Part shown: positions 33,805-42,270 of the stretch, one piece after another
How the letters are laid out: each line of letters starts with the position of its first letter
Numbering within the stretch: position 1 is the first letter of the stretch
DNA from: Nocardia sienata NBRC 100364
GTDB taxonomy: Bacteria > Actinomycetota > Actinomycetes > Mycobacteriales > Mycobacteriaceae
Direction: 5' to 3'
NCBI RefSeq assembly: GCF_001613205.1
Contig: NZ_BDBX01000039.1
Span: forward strand, 1-64,000
DNA length: 64,000 bases
Position numbers and translations under genes: made by a program
Notes under the pieces: generated by a model
Told to the model about the DNA's origin: nothing
Database searches by the model: none
What the model saw: only the letters and a program-made list of their open reading frames with translations

Positions 33805-34126
33805 ACCATTCGGCCGATCCGGATGGTCTGGTGAGGTTAACGAACGGCAGGGGTCGGCACACCGATTCCGGTCGCGTGTCGTCGAACTCTGGACACTGTT
33901 ACGTTCCGTTCACACCACTCGCCGTTCACCCTCCGATAACCACTCTCGCACAACGGTTCTGCCGCTCGCCCGGCTCGGTCACACGTGCCGCGACATCCGG
34001 TAGGGTCACGGCTCCTCGATCCGCGCCCGGCGGATCGAGGAGCCGCACACCGGCCCGATCGGCCGGATCGGGCGCGGCGATCAGCACATACGAGCCCCTC
34101 GACGCTCGGCCGGGGGACGGCTCCGG
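33805..34126. other. Intergenic region with two strong hairpins
   Basis: 322 bases between the acetyltransferase start and the 3' end of the MFS exporter gene. It contains a 16-bp perfect hairpin (34009-34045) and a smaller one just after it (arms CCCGATC and GATCGGG). No gene recognised. Confidence 0.5.
34009..34045 (-). terminator. Strong hairpin downstream of the MFS exporter
   Basis: Perfect 16-bp stem CGGCTCCTCGATCCGC paired with GCGGATCGAGGAGCCG, 5-nt loop. It lies about 80 bp after the exporter stop codon. No U-tract follows on the minus strand, as is common for actinobacterial terminators. Confidence 0.55.
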
Positions 34127-35287
34127 TTACCGAGTCGCCACGGCCGCGGTGAGTATTGCGCGGAACCGCAGTGCGAGCAGCAGCGCCACCCCCACCAGGA
34201 CACCGCTCACCCACATGGGCCCCCGATCACCCCAACCGGCCTGCAGGGCGAGCGCCGCCATCGCGGGCCCCGCCGCGGCACCGACGTTCAACGCCGCCGT
34301 CGCATAGGAACCCGCCATGGTCGGAGCGCCCGCGGCCTCGTAGAGCACTCGCGCGATCAGCGTGCTGCCCACCCCGAAAGACAGCGCACCCAGCACGCAC
34401 ACCAGGACGAGCAGGGCAACGGTACGGTCGGCGATCAGCCCGAGCGCGAACCAGCCACCACACAGCAGCGGGCCCCCGACCGCGAGCACCACCGCGGCGT
34501 GCTCGTCGGACAAACGCCCGGCGACCGTCACACCGGCGAAGGACCCCGCCCCGAACAGCACCAGCGCCACCGGCACCCAGAGCGCGCCGAGACCGCCCGT
34601 CCCGGTGACCAACGGCGCGAGAAAGGTGAAGCTGCCGAAAGTGGCCGCGTTCACGAGCGCCCCCAGCAGCATGACCGCGAGCAACCGCGGACGTCGCAAC
34701 TGCGCGAGTTCGTGACGGAGGTCGGGGGCGGCGGTTCCTCGCCTACGCCCGGGGATTCCGGCCAGGACCCCGACCGCCGCGGGCAGGCACAAGAGCGCCA
34801 GTGCCCAGAAGGTGGCCCGCCAGCCGAGCACCGCCCCCAGCAGCGCACCGACCGGCACCCCCGCCACGGTGGCCAGGGCGGTACCGCCCAGCAGGATCGC
34901 CAGCGCCCGGCCCTGCTGCCCGGCGGAGACCAGCGCGGCGGCCGCGGTCAACGCGACCGCGAGGAATCCGGCGTTCGCGAAGGCGGCCACCACCCGGGTG
35001 GCCACCAGGAAGGGAAAACTACCGGTCACCGCGCCGGCGATATGCGCGGCCAAGAACAGGAGCAGGAAACCCAGCAGGCTCGTCCGGATCGGCCAGTTCC
35101 GGGCGAGACCCGCCATCAGCGGTGCGCCGACGATCATTCCGATTGCGAACGCAGAGGTCAGCAGACCGGTGGCACCGAGGGCCACACCGAGATCGGCCGC
35201 TATGTCCGGGACGAGACCGGCGAGTACGAATTCGGAAGTGCCCATGGCGAAAACGGCCAGGGCGAGCAGGTAGAGAGCGAAAGGCAT
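34127..35287 (-). CDS. Chloramphenicol-type MFS efflux transporter (Cmx/CmrA-like)
   Basis: 386-residue, 12-helix major facilitator of the DHA1 drug-proton antiporter type. The start MPFALYLLALAVFAMGTSEFV and the motif-A-like GARNWPIRTSLL region are typical of Cmx/CmrA/Cml exporters of Rhodococcus, Corynebacterium and Streptomyces. Chloramphenicol export is plausible but not proven. A 17-base hairpin (35329-35345) sits about 42 bp upstream of the ATG and could affect expression. Confidence 0.85.
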   Translation of the reverse strand: MPFALYLLALAVFAMGTSEFVLAGLVPDIAADLGVALGATGLLTSAFAIGMIVGAPLMAGLARNWPIRTSLLGFLLLFLAAHIAGAVTGSFPFLVATRVVAAFANAGFLAVALTAAAALVSAGQQGRALAILLGGTALATVAGVPVGALLGAVLGWRATFWALALLCLPAAVGVLAGIPGRRRGTAAPDLRHELAQLRRPRLLAVMLLGALVNAATFGSFTFLAPLVTGTGGLGALWVPVALVLFGAGSFAGVTVAGRLSDEHAAVVLAVGGPLLCGGWFALGLIADRTVALLVLVCVLGALSFGVGSTLIARVLYEAAGAPTMAGSYATAALNVGAAAGPAMAALALQAGWGDRGPMWVSGVLVGVALLLALRFRAILTAAVATR

Positions 35288-35328
35288 GAAGGACTCCGAG
35301 GTGGAAGAGACAGGGAACGTCTCGTCAC

Positions 35329-35345
35329 CCCGGTCAGCGACCGGG
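35329..35345 (-). promoter_or_regulatory. Hairpin in the exporter leader
   Basis: Perfect stem CCCGGTC / GACCGGG with a 3-nt loop in the exporter 5' region. It resembles an attenuation hairpin, but I found no convincing leader peptide with a drug-stalling site, so the role is a guess. Confidence 0.35.
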
Positions 35346-35551
35346 AATCACCGGATGACCGTGCGGCGAAAGGCGGCACGGCAATCGGGTGGCGAAAGTT
35401 CAGGGGCTGACGGGGATGACCGACAGCCCTGCTCTGGATGCCTCGGGGCTCGACACGGCAGGAAGACTACCGGCTCGCTCGCTCTACCGCACCGCGGTTT
35501 TCGCGCCCCGCGACGAACCTCCCACCTGCGCCCGGATACCCGCGCCCGGAC

Positions 35552-35908
35552 TCAGCCGGGTTCGTCGAACCGGACTCGCACGCCGACGCGCCCCTTCTCG
35601 TCGCGCCGGGCGGTCGCGTGGCCGCGCCGATCACCGTCGCGCATGTGCAGCAGAATGGGCGCGCCCTCGCCGAGGAAGTTGCGCCACCAGGTCTTCTTGT
35701 CGGGCATAGCGACGCCGATCAGCAGGCCGCCGTCTTTCTTCACATAGTTCACCGGAGTCCGGAACGTGCGGCCCGAGCGCCGCCCCACGTACTCGATCTC
35801 CACGAACCCCTTGCCCAGCAGCGGGCCCAGCACCGGGGCGTCGAGCAATGCGACCACTCCCGTGTTGAAGCCCCGGACCGCTCGGCCCAGCAGTGACGTC
35901 GATGCCAC
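35552..35908 (-). CDS. Deazaflavin-dependent (F420) oxidoreductase, Ddn-like
   Basis: 118-residue split-barrel protein of the nitroreductase family that uses F420H2, common in Mycobacterium and Nocardia. Characteristic block: VEIEYVGRRSGRTFRTPVNYV, then GGLLIGVAMPDKKTWWRNF. GTG at 35908 is preceded by AGGAGGA with ideal spacing, so the longer upstream frame is rejected. Substrate unknown; Ddn itself activates pretomanid. Confidence 0.87.
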   Translation of the reverse strand: MASTSLLGRAVRGFNTGVVALLDAPVLGPLLGKGFVEIEYVGRRSGRTFRTPVNYVKKDGGLLIGVAMPDKKTWWRNFLGEGAPILLHMRDGDRRGHATARRDEKGRVGVRVRFDEPG

Positions 35909-35983
35909 GGTTCCTCCTGGTAGCTGTTCGCCCCGGCAATGCCTCGACCTTAGCGCGGCGCGGCGCGGGCCGCGGTTCGGCGA

Positions 35984-36000
35984 CGCCCCCTCAGGGGGCG
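35984..36000. repeat. Hairpin upstream of mscL
   Basis: CGCCCCC-TCA-GGGGGCG, perfect 7-bp stem, in the divergent region between the F420 oxidoreductase gene and mscL, about 170 bp before the mscL ATG. It may be part of an mscL leader. Confidence 0.5.
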
Positions 36001-36168
36001 AATCACAGCGGGCAGAGCGCGCATCCGATCGCCGTCGGTTTGCGCGGCGCAATCCCGGCTGCCACTATCACCTGCGGTGTAGCGCCGGGGACCTCGATCG
36101 CAGCGATACCGATCAGCGGCCGGGGCCGGGACGGCGGTGAACAGCAGCGTTCGATACGGAGTGGATTG

Positions 36169-36603
36169 ATGCTCAAAGGTTTCAAAGACTTTCTCATGCG
36201 CGGGAACGTCATCGACCTGGCCGTGGCCGTCGTGATGGGCACCGCGTTCACCGCGGTGGTGAGCTCCGTGACCAAGGGCGTAGTGGAGCCGTTGCTGGCC
36301 GTTCTCGGCGGCAGCAGCCAGTTCGGTTTCGGTGTCACGCTGCTCGCCGGCAAACCCGCGACCTTCATCGCGCTCGGTCCGATCATCAGCGCCGTCATCG
36401 ATTTCGTCATGGTCGCGGCGGTGCTGTACTTCGCGCTCATCCTGCCGATGAAGACCATGCAGAAGCGCTTCTACGCCCGGAACAACGTGGACGCCGAACC
36501 GTCGACACCGGCCGATATCGCCCTGCTGACCGAGATCCGCGATCTACTCGCCGAGCGTGCCGAACTGGACAAGAAGGACACCGAACAGGTGCGCTCCTCC
36601 TGA
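36169..36603 (+). CDS. mscL: Large-conductance mechanosensitive channel
   Basis: 144-residue channel opened by membrane tension during hypo-osmotic shock; homopentamer. MLKGFKDFLMRGNVIDLAV (N-terminal helix and TM1) and ALGPIISAVIDFVMVAAVLYF (TM2) are textbook, followed by a charged C-terminal helical bundle ending LDKKDTEQVRSS. ATG at 36169 preceded by GGAG. Divergent from the F420 oxidoreductase gene. Confidence 0.96.
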   Translation: MLKGFKDFLMRGNVIDLAVAVVMGTAFTAVVSSVTKGVVEPLLAVLGGSSQFGFGVTLLAGKPATFIALGPIISAVIDFVMVAAVLYFALILPMKTMQKRFYARNNVDAEPSTPADIALLTEIRDLLAERAELDKKDTEQVRSS

Positions 36604-36765
36604 GCCGACGACCTCCGCGCCGGTCACACCGGTTCTCGGCGCGCCGACTCATCCTGTCGGGCCGGGCGAACGCCACACCGTCCGTAGAGCCGCGGACCCG
36701 CGCACTCCTCCCGCGGGATACCGGTTCGACTTCGGAGACGACCCACAGTCGTGACGCCCGCGTAC

Positions 36766-37809
36766 CTACGCGGCCGGCGTCAGGAGGGCCAGGACCTCGT
36801 CGGAGTAGTAGAACGGTTCCAGCCGTTCCCGGATCAACCCCGCCAGCACACCGTCCCGTTTCGCGGCCTCCACCACCGCCGGACCGTAGCGCAGGATCTC
36901 GGTGACGATGTCCTCGCCGGTGAGCCCGAGTTCCGTGAGCAGCGCGGCGAGCGTGTGGTCGCGGTACTTCTCATGGAACACCTGCACGCATTCGGCCACC
37001 AGCAGGCCGAAATACTCCTTCTCCCGGGTCGTCACCGCGATCCGGTAGCAGAGCCCGACCAACTCGTGGAGATCCTGTTTCGTCAGGTACTCCCGCAGGC
37101 CACTGATCGGTTCGTCGGCGTGCAGATCCCAGAACTCCATGGTGGCGTCGTGCACCGGGGCATCGCGCAGCATCTCCCGGATCGCGTTGTTGGTGCGTTT
37201 GAGCGCGTACAGGGCGCCCTTCCCCGCGATATCGCCGAGAATGGAGTTGGATTCGGCGACCTTGCGGGCGCGGTCGGCGGCGGACTGCCCGATCGACATG
37301 AGCGCTCCCATACCGGGGATCTTCTCCGCGCGCTGCCGGTTGGCCTCTACGAAATCACCGACCAGTTTGTCGACGAACTTCGAGGCGACGGTGGCCACCA
37401 GCGGACTGTCGGTCAGTCGTTGCAGGACCCGTTCCTGGGTCTGGTGCATATCCACGATCTTCTGCAGCAGCGCTTCGACCGGTTCGCGTTCGACCAGTTC
37501 GCCCAGAGTGTGGTCCTCGTTGGCCGCGATACTGTCGTAGATCGCGTCGGCGAACAGACCGGCGGTGTCGGCCAGCACCGCGCTGCCGCCGGCCTTGTCG
37601 ACCAGGGTGGCCACGGTCTGCTCGAGCTGTTCGACTTCGACGACCTCGCCCGCGCGCACCGTGTCCGCGATCTCGAGCGCGGCAGCCACGTCCCGGGCGA
37701 CGACTTCGGCGAACCGGTCCCCGCTCACTTCGTCGAGCAGCCAGCGCACCTGGGCGTCGAGCAGCCGGCCGGCCAGTACGCGTGCGGTATCGGCGGCGGT
37801 TTCGGTCAC
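36766..37809 (-). CDS. Conserved actinobacterial protein of unknown function
   Basis: 347-residue soluble, almost all-helical acidic protein starting VTETAADTARVLAGRLLDAQVRWLLDEV. GTG at 37809 has an AAGGAG site five bases upstream; the frame remains open upstream but is unconserved. No known catalytic motif, signal peptide or membrane helix. It forms a pair with the next gene (37916-38428) and they lie downstream of pheST in direction, so they may be co-transcribed with each other. Confidence 0.8.
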   Translation of the reverse strand: MTETAADTARVLAGRLLDAQVRWLLDEVSGDRFAEVVARDVAAALEIADTVRAGEVVEVEQLEQTVATLVDKAGGSAVLADTAGLFADAIYDSIAANEDHTLGELVEREPVEALLQKIVDMHQTQERVLQRLTDSPLVATVASKFVDKLVGDFVEANRQRAEKIPGMGALMSIGQSAADRARKVAESNSILGDIAGKGALYALKRTNNAIREMLRDAPVHDATMEFWDLHADEPISGLREYLTKQDLHELVGLCYRIAVTTREKEYFGLLVAECVQVFHEKYRDHTLAALLTELGLTGEDIVTEILRYGPAVVEAAKRDGVLAGLIRERLEPFYYSDEVLALLTPAA

Positions 37810-37915
37810 AGATTCTCCTTCGGAGCAGCTTCGTGCGGTCGGCGCGGGGCGCAGCGTCGGCGCAGGTATCGCATCATCGGCTCCACCCTGTCGCTCCGGC
37901 GCGGGCCGGGCGGGA

Positions 37916-38428
37916 TCAGGACCCTTCGCCCTCGTGCAAGGAGGTGCGAATCTGTGCCAGACGTTCCCGCGCGGCCTGTTCACGCGCTTCCCACTGTTCG
38001 TCGGCGCCACGGCCGGCCGGACTCTGCCTACCCAGTGCCCGCGTACCGAACGCGGTACCGAAACGCCGCTCGACCTTATCGCGAACGGACCCGAACGTCG
38101 GCACCCCGGAAGCGCTGTAACCGCCGACCGAACCGGCCGCCTTCCCACCCGGCCCGGCTGCCGCGCCGACACCCCCGTCCACCTGCGACGACGAACCCAG
38201 GTCGGCTCCGGGCCCATAGCCGGGAGACTCCGGGGTGCCCGGAATCACAGCAGGCACCGACGCGCTACGCCCGGTTTCCGACAGCAGCCGGGTGGCGGCT
38301 TCGTACAGCGGGGCCAGCTTGTCGCGACCCGCCGCGGCCACCACCAGGACGGCCAGCAACTGCTCGTCGGGCAGGGCCGCCAACCGCGCGGCGAGCGCGC
38401 CCGGATCGCCTGTGCTGGGTTCAGTCAT
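37916..38428 (-). CDS. Hypothetical protein with Gly/Ser-rich linker
   Basis: 170 residues: an N-terminal helical segment (TGDPGALAARLAALPDEQLLAVLVVAAAGRDKLAPLYEAATRLL), a Gly/Ser/Pro-rich linker (about 52-105), and a charged C-terminal coiled helix (EQWEAREQAARERLAQIRTSL). No recognised family. It is followed after 106 bp by the 347-residue protein gene on the same strand, suggesting a functional pair. Confidence 0.7.
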   Translation of the reverse strand: MTEPSTGDPGALAARLAALPDEQLLAVLVVAAAGRDKLAPLYEAATRLLSETGRSASVPAVIPGTPESPGYGPGADLGSSSQVDGGVGAAAGPGGKAAGSVGGYSASGVPTFGSVRDKVERRFGTAFGTRALGRQSPAGRGADEQWEAREQAARERLAQIRTSLHEGEGS

Positions 38429-38496
38429 GCGACCAGCCTACGACGTCCGGTCCCCCCGTTCGGACGGACCGACCACCTTGCCCGAGAACGGCTCTC

Positions 38497-40998
38497 CTAG
38501 GAACGGATCACCGCGCCCACCGCATCCGTTGCGGCGGCCACGGCGGCATCGCGCGCCGCACTGGCCTCGTCCTCGGTGAGGGTGCGGTCGGCGGCCCGGA
38601 AACGCAGGGCGTAGGTGAGCGATTTCCGCCCCTCTCCGGCCTGCGCGCCCGCGTACACGTCGAACAGCGCGATATCCTCGAGCAGTTCCCCGCCGCCGGA
38701 CCGCAGCGCGCTCTCGACCTCCGCCGCCGGAACATCGTGCGCGACACTCACCGACACGTCCTGCAGCACGGCCGGGAACGGCGAGATCGCCGGCGCGGGC
38801 CGCGCTTCGCGCAGCGGCAATGCGTCCAGATCCAGTTCCAGGGCACAGGTGCGCGGCGGCAGGCCGGAGCGTTCCAGCACCCCGGGATGCAACTCGCCGG
38901 CATAGCCGATCACCACACCGTCCACCGTCAGCTCGGCGCACCGTCCCGGATGCCACGGCAGGTGTTTGCCGGGCCGGCGTTCGAGTTCGACCCCGGCGGC
39001 CTCGGCGACCACATCGGCGAGCGCGAAGGCGTCGGCGGCCTCGGCGGCCCGCCCCGGACCCCACGGACCGCGGGGTTCCCGGCGACCGGTGAGCACCACC
39101 GCGACGTGCTGGGGCTGATCCGGCAGCGAGCCCAGCAGTTCGGTGACCTCGGCGTCGGTCGGGCGGCGGTCCACCGGCAGCGGTGCCACCGGTGCGGTAT
39201 CCGGACCGGGCAGTACGACCTGGGCGATCCCGTAGAGCGACAGATCGCGGGCGCCGCGAGAGATATTGCGGGCCGCGATCTCCAGCAGACCCGGCAGCAG
39301 CGTGGTGGCGAGTTCGGCGCGTTCGACATCCAGCGGGTTCAGGACCCGGGTGGTGATGCGGCGGGGATCGTCGGCGTCCAGTCCCCACGTGTCGAAGACA
39401 CCCGCGGGCAGGAACACCGGCGGCGGCACCTCGACACAGCCGGCGAAGGCCAGCGCCCGGCTCACCGCACGGCGGCGGCGTTGCACCGGGGTGAGGCCGC
39501 GACCGGCGGGCGCCTGCGGCAGCACCAGCGGGATCTGTTCCAGGCCCTCGAGCCGCAGCACCTCTTCCACCAGGTCGGCCGGCTGGGCGAGATCCGGCCG
39601 CCAGCTCGGCGGGGTCACCACCAGCTGACCGTGCCCGCTGGCCTCATCGACCGCCACCTCGACATGGCAACCGATCTGGGTGAGGCGGCGCGCGGACGTG
39701 CCGGGGGCGTACTGGACACCGGCCACCCGGTCGGGCAGGTCGATATCCATCCGGATCGGTTCCGGCGGGGTCAGCGGCAGCCGGATATCTGTGAGCGTGG
39801 GCTCCACCGTGCCGCCGGCGATCTCCGCGAGCAGGGACGCGGCCCGGTCCAGCGCGGCCAGGTTCAGTTCCGGGTCCACCACCCGCTCGTAGCGTTTGCT
39901 CGCCTCCGACACCAGCTTGTGGCGGCGGGCGGTGCGGTAGATGAACAGCGGATCCCAGGTGGCGGCCTCGAGGACGATATCGGTGGACGCGGCGTCCACC
40001 TCGGTGGACGCGCCACCCATCACACCGGCCAGGGAGACCACCCCGGTGTCGTCGGCGATCACCACATCCTCGGCGTCGAGTTCGCGTTCGACCTCGTCGA
40101 GCGTGCGCAGGGTCTCACCGGGACGCGCGCGGCGCACCACCAGACCCCCGCTGAGTTTCGCCGCGTCGAAGGCGTGCAGGGGCTGCCCGAGTTCCAGCAT
40201 CACGTAGTTGGTGACGTCGACCGCCGGGGAGATGGGCCGCACACCGGCCAGCAGCAACCGGCGCTGCAACCACCACGGGCTCACCGCGTGCGGATCGACA
40301 CCGGTGACCCGGCGGACACCGAAGCGGGTACAGCCCGATTCCGGTGCCACGTCCACCGGCCACGCCTCGGGCCCCTCGGGCAGGGTGCGCACGGCCGGGT
40401 CGGCGTATTCGAGATCGAAACCGCAGGCCAGTTCGCGGGCCAGGCCGCGGACCGAGAAGCAGTAGCCGCGATCGGGAGTGATGTTCAGCTCGATCACGGT
40501 ATCGCCGAGACCGAGCAGTTCGTTGGCGTCGGTACCGGGTTCGGCTGTGCCGGGTTCCAGCACCAGGATGCCCGAATGGTCCTTGCCGATACCGAGTTCG
40601 GCGACCGAGCAGATCATGCCGTGGGAGATATGGCCGTAGGTCTTGCGGGAGGAGATGGCGAAACCGCCCGGCAGCACACCGCCGGGCAACACCACGACGA
40701 CCAGGTCACCGACCGCGAAGTTGGTGGCCCCGCAGACGATCTCCTGGAGTTCTTCCGCGCCGATATCGACCTTGCAGAACCGAATGGGTTTCTTGAACTC
40801 GGTGAGTTCGGTGATCTCGGCGACCCGGCCGACCACCAGCGGGTGTTCGATATCCCCGCCCACCCGTTCCAGCTCGTCGACCTCTTCGACTTCGAGCCCG
40901 ACCCGGACGAATCCGGCGTCGAGTTCCTCCGGCGTCACCTCCCAGTCGGGGACGGTACGGCGGATCGTTTCGGTCAGCCAGGACTGCGCTACTCGCAC
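38497..40998 (-). CDS. pheT: Phenylalanine-tRNA ligase beta subunit
   Basis: 833-residue subunit of the alpha2-beta2 synthetase. Domain order is normal: tRNA-binding OB fold (about 40-150, GVEVEEVDELERVGGDIEHPLVVGRV start), B3/B4 editing domain (about 210-400), B5 (about 410-480), catalytic-like core, and C-terminal ferredoxin-like anticodon domain (SPFPAVLQDVSVSVAHDVPAAEVESAL). 30 bp downstream of pheS. Confidence 0.97.
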   Translation of the reverse strand: MRVAQSWLTETIRRTVPDWEVTPEELDAGFVRVGLEVEEVDELERVGGDIEHPLVVGRVAEITELTEFKKPIRFCKVDIGAEELQEIVCGATNFAVGDLVVVVLPGGVLPGGFAISSRKTYGHISHGMICSVAELGIGKDHSGILVLEPGTAEPGTDANELLGLGDTVIELNITPDRGYCFSVRGLARELACGFDLEYADPAVRTLPEGPEAWPVDVAPESGCTRFGVRRVTGVDPHAVSPWWLQRRLLLAGVRPISPAVDVTNYVMLELGQPLHAFDAAKLSGGLVVRRARPGETLRTLDEVERELDAEDVVIADDTGVVSLAGVMGGASTEVDAASTDIVLEAATWDPLFIYRTARRHKLVSEASKRYERVVDPELNLAALDRAASLLAEIAGGTVEPTLTDIRLPLTPPEPIRMDIDLPDRVAGVQYAPGTSARRLTQIGCHVEVAVDEASGHGQLVVTPPSWRPDLAQPADLVEEVLRLEGLEQIPLVLPQAPAGRGLTPVQRRRRAVSRALAFAGCVEVPPPVFLPAGVFDTWGLDADDPRRITTRVLNPLDVERAELATTLLPGLLEIAARNISRGARDLSLYGIAQVVLPGPDTAPVAPLPVDRRPTDAEVTELLGSLPDQPQHVAVVLTGRREPRGPWGPGRAAEAADAFALADVVAEAAGVELERRPGKHLPWHPGRCAELTVDGVVIGYAGELHPGVLERSGLPPRTCALELDLDALPLREARPAPAISPFPAVLQDVSVSVAHDVPAAEVESALRSGGGELLEDIALFDVYAGAQAGEGRKSLTYALRFRAADRTLTEDEASAARDAAVAAATDAVGAVIRS

Positions 40999-41028
40999 TG
41001 TGACGTTCGCTCTCTCGCTCGAAAAAGG

Positions 41029-42102
41029 TCAGGACCGGATACCGAAGGGCAGGGTGAACCGCACATCGCCCTCGACGATGTCGCGCATATCGGGAATGCC
41101 GTTGCGGAACTGCAGCGTGCGCTCCAGCCCCATACCGAACGCGAAGCCGCTGTACTCGTCGGGGTCGATCCCGCTGGCGATCAGCACCTTGGGGTTGACC
41201 ATGCCGCAACCGCCCCATTCGACCCAGCCGGCGCCGCCCTTCTTGTCCGGGAACCATACGTCGACCTCGGCCGAGGGTTCGGTGAACGGGAAGTAGTTGG
41301 GCCGGATCCGGGTGGTGGTCTCCGGCCCGAACAGGGCGCGCGCGAACGCGTCCAGCGTGCCGCGCAGATGTGCCATGGTCAGGCCCTTGTCGATGGCCAG
41401 GCCCTCGACCTGGGAGAACACCGGGGTATGGGTGGCATCGAGTTCGTCGGTGCGGAAGGTACGCCCCGGGCACACCACATAGATCGGCAGGTCGCGTGCC
41501 AGCATGGACCGCACCTGGACCGGGGAGGTGTGGGTGCGCAGAACCTGGCGCGAACCGGCCGGTGCGATATGGAAGGTGTCCTGCATGGTGCGCGCGGGGT
41601 GATCGGGCAGGAAGTTGAGCGCGTCGAAGTTGAAATGCTCGGTCTCCACCTCCGGGCCCTCGGCGACCTCCCAGCCCATTCCGACGAACACGTCGGCTAC
41701 CTGCTCGGAGATGACGGTGATCGGATGACGGGCACCCACCGGCCCCCGGTTCGCCGGGAGCGTGACATCGATGGCCTCGGCGACCAGCACCGCGGCATCG
41801 CGTTCGGCCAGCAGCACCCGCTGCCGTTCCTCGAACGCCTCCGAGACTCGTGCCCGCGCCTTGTTCACTCGTTTACCGGCGTCGGCCTTCTCCGATTTGG
41901 GCAGCGATCCCAGCGACCGCTGGGCCAGCGCGATCGGCGACCGGCCACCCATATGCTCGGTTTTCGCGGTAGCGAGGGCGTCCAGGTCGGCGGCGGCCGC
42001 GAAGGCTTTCTCGGCTGCCGCGGCCGCGGCGGCCAGGGCTTCTTCGGTGAGGGCGGATTCCTGCCCGCCGGTCGCTGCGCCTGCGTCGGTGTCGTCGGCC
42101 AC
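41029..42102 (-). CDS. pheS: Phenylalanine-tRNA ligase alpha subunit
   Basis: 357-residue catalytic subunit. N-terminal coiled coil (about 15-90), motif 2 GRTFRTDELDATHTPVFSQVEG and motif 3 GFAFGMGLERTLQ. Operon with pheT. No phenylalanine attenuator was seen in the short upstream region, which is shared with a divergent glycosyltransferase gene. Confidence 0.97.
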   Translation of the reverse strand: MADDTDAGAATGGQESALTEEALAAAAAAAEKAFAAAADLDALATAKTEHMGGRSPIALAQRSLGSLPKSEKADAGKRVNKARARVSEAFEERQRVLLAERDAAVLVAEAIDVTLPANRGPVGARHPITVISEQVADVFVGMGWEVAEGPEVETEHFNFDALNFLPDHPARTMQDTFHIAPAGSRQVLRTHTSPVQVRSMLARDLPIYVVCPGRTFRTDELDATHTPVFSQVEGLAIDKGLTMAHLRGTLDAFARALFGPETTTRIRPNYFPFTEPSAEVDVWFPDKKGGAGWVEWGGCGMVNPKVLIASGIDPDEYSGFAFGMGLERTLQFRNGIPDMRDIVEGDVRFTLPFGIRS

Positions 42103-42270
42103 GGTCTACTCGTCTCTCCCCTGGGCATCGGTGAGCGGGCCCGGTCGGCTCCGGCGCCCGTATTGCTGCTGGTGGAATCGTATTAGATGGCCGGGATCGG
42201 ACTCACGTCGATATCCCCCGCCGCTCACTGCCCGGTACGCGGGCACCGTCAACCGGTAAAGTCCCCTCCG

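Noticed and set aside
35909..36168. Possible cyclic-di-AMP (ydaO-type) or other riboswitch before mscL
   Set aside because: There is a 7-bp hairpin and a GGGGGCGAATC stretch, but I cannot place the conserved core helices, so a riboswitch call is unsupported. A covariance-model search would decide.
36751..42186. An open frame of 1811 codons on the plus strand
   Set aside because: It lies antisense to the unknown-protein pair, pheT and pheS. Its composition (His, Gln, Gly, Arg-rich) is what the complementary strand of high-GC coding DNA produces, and no domain is visible.
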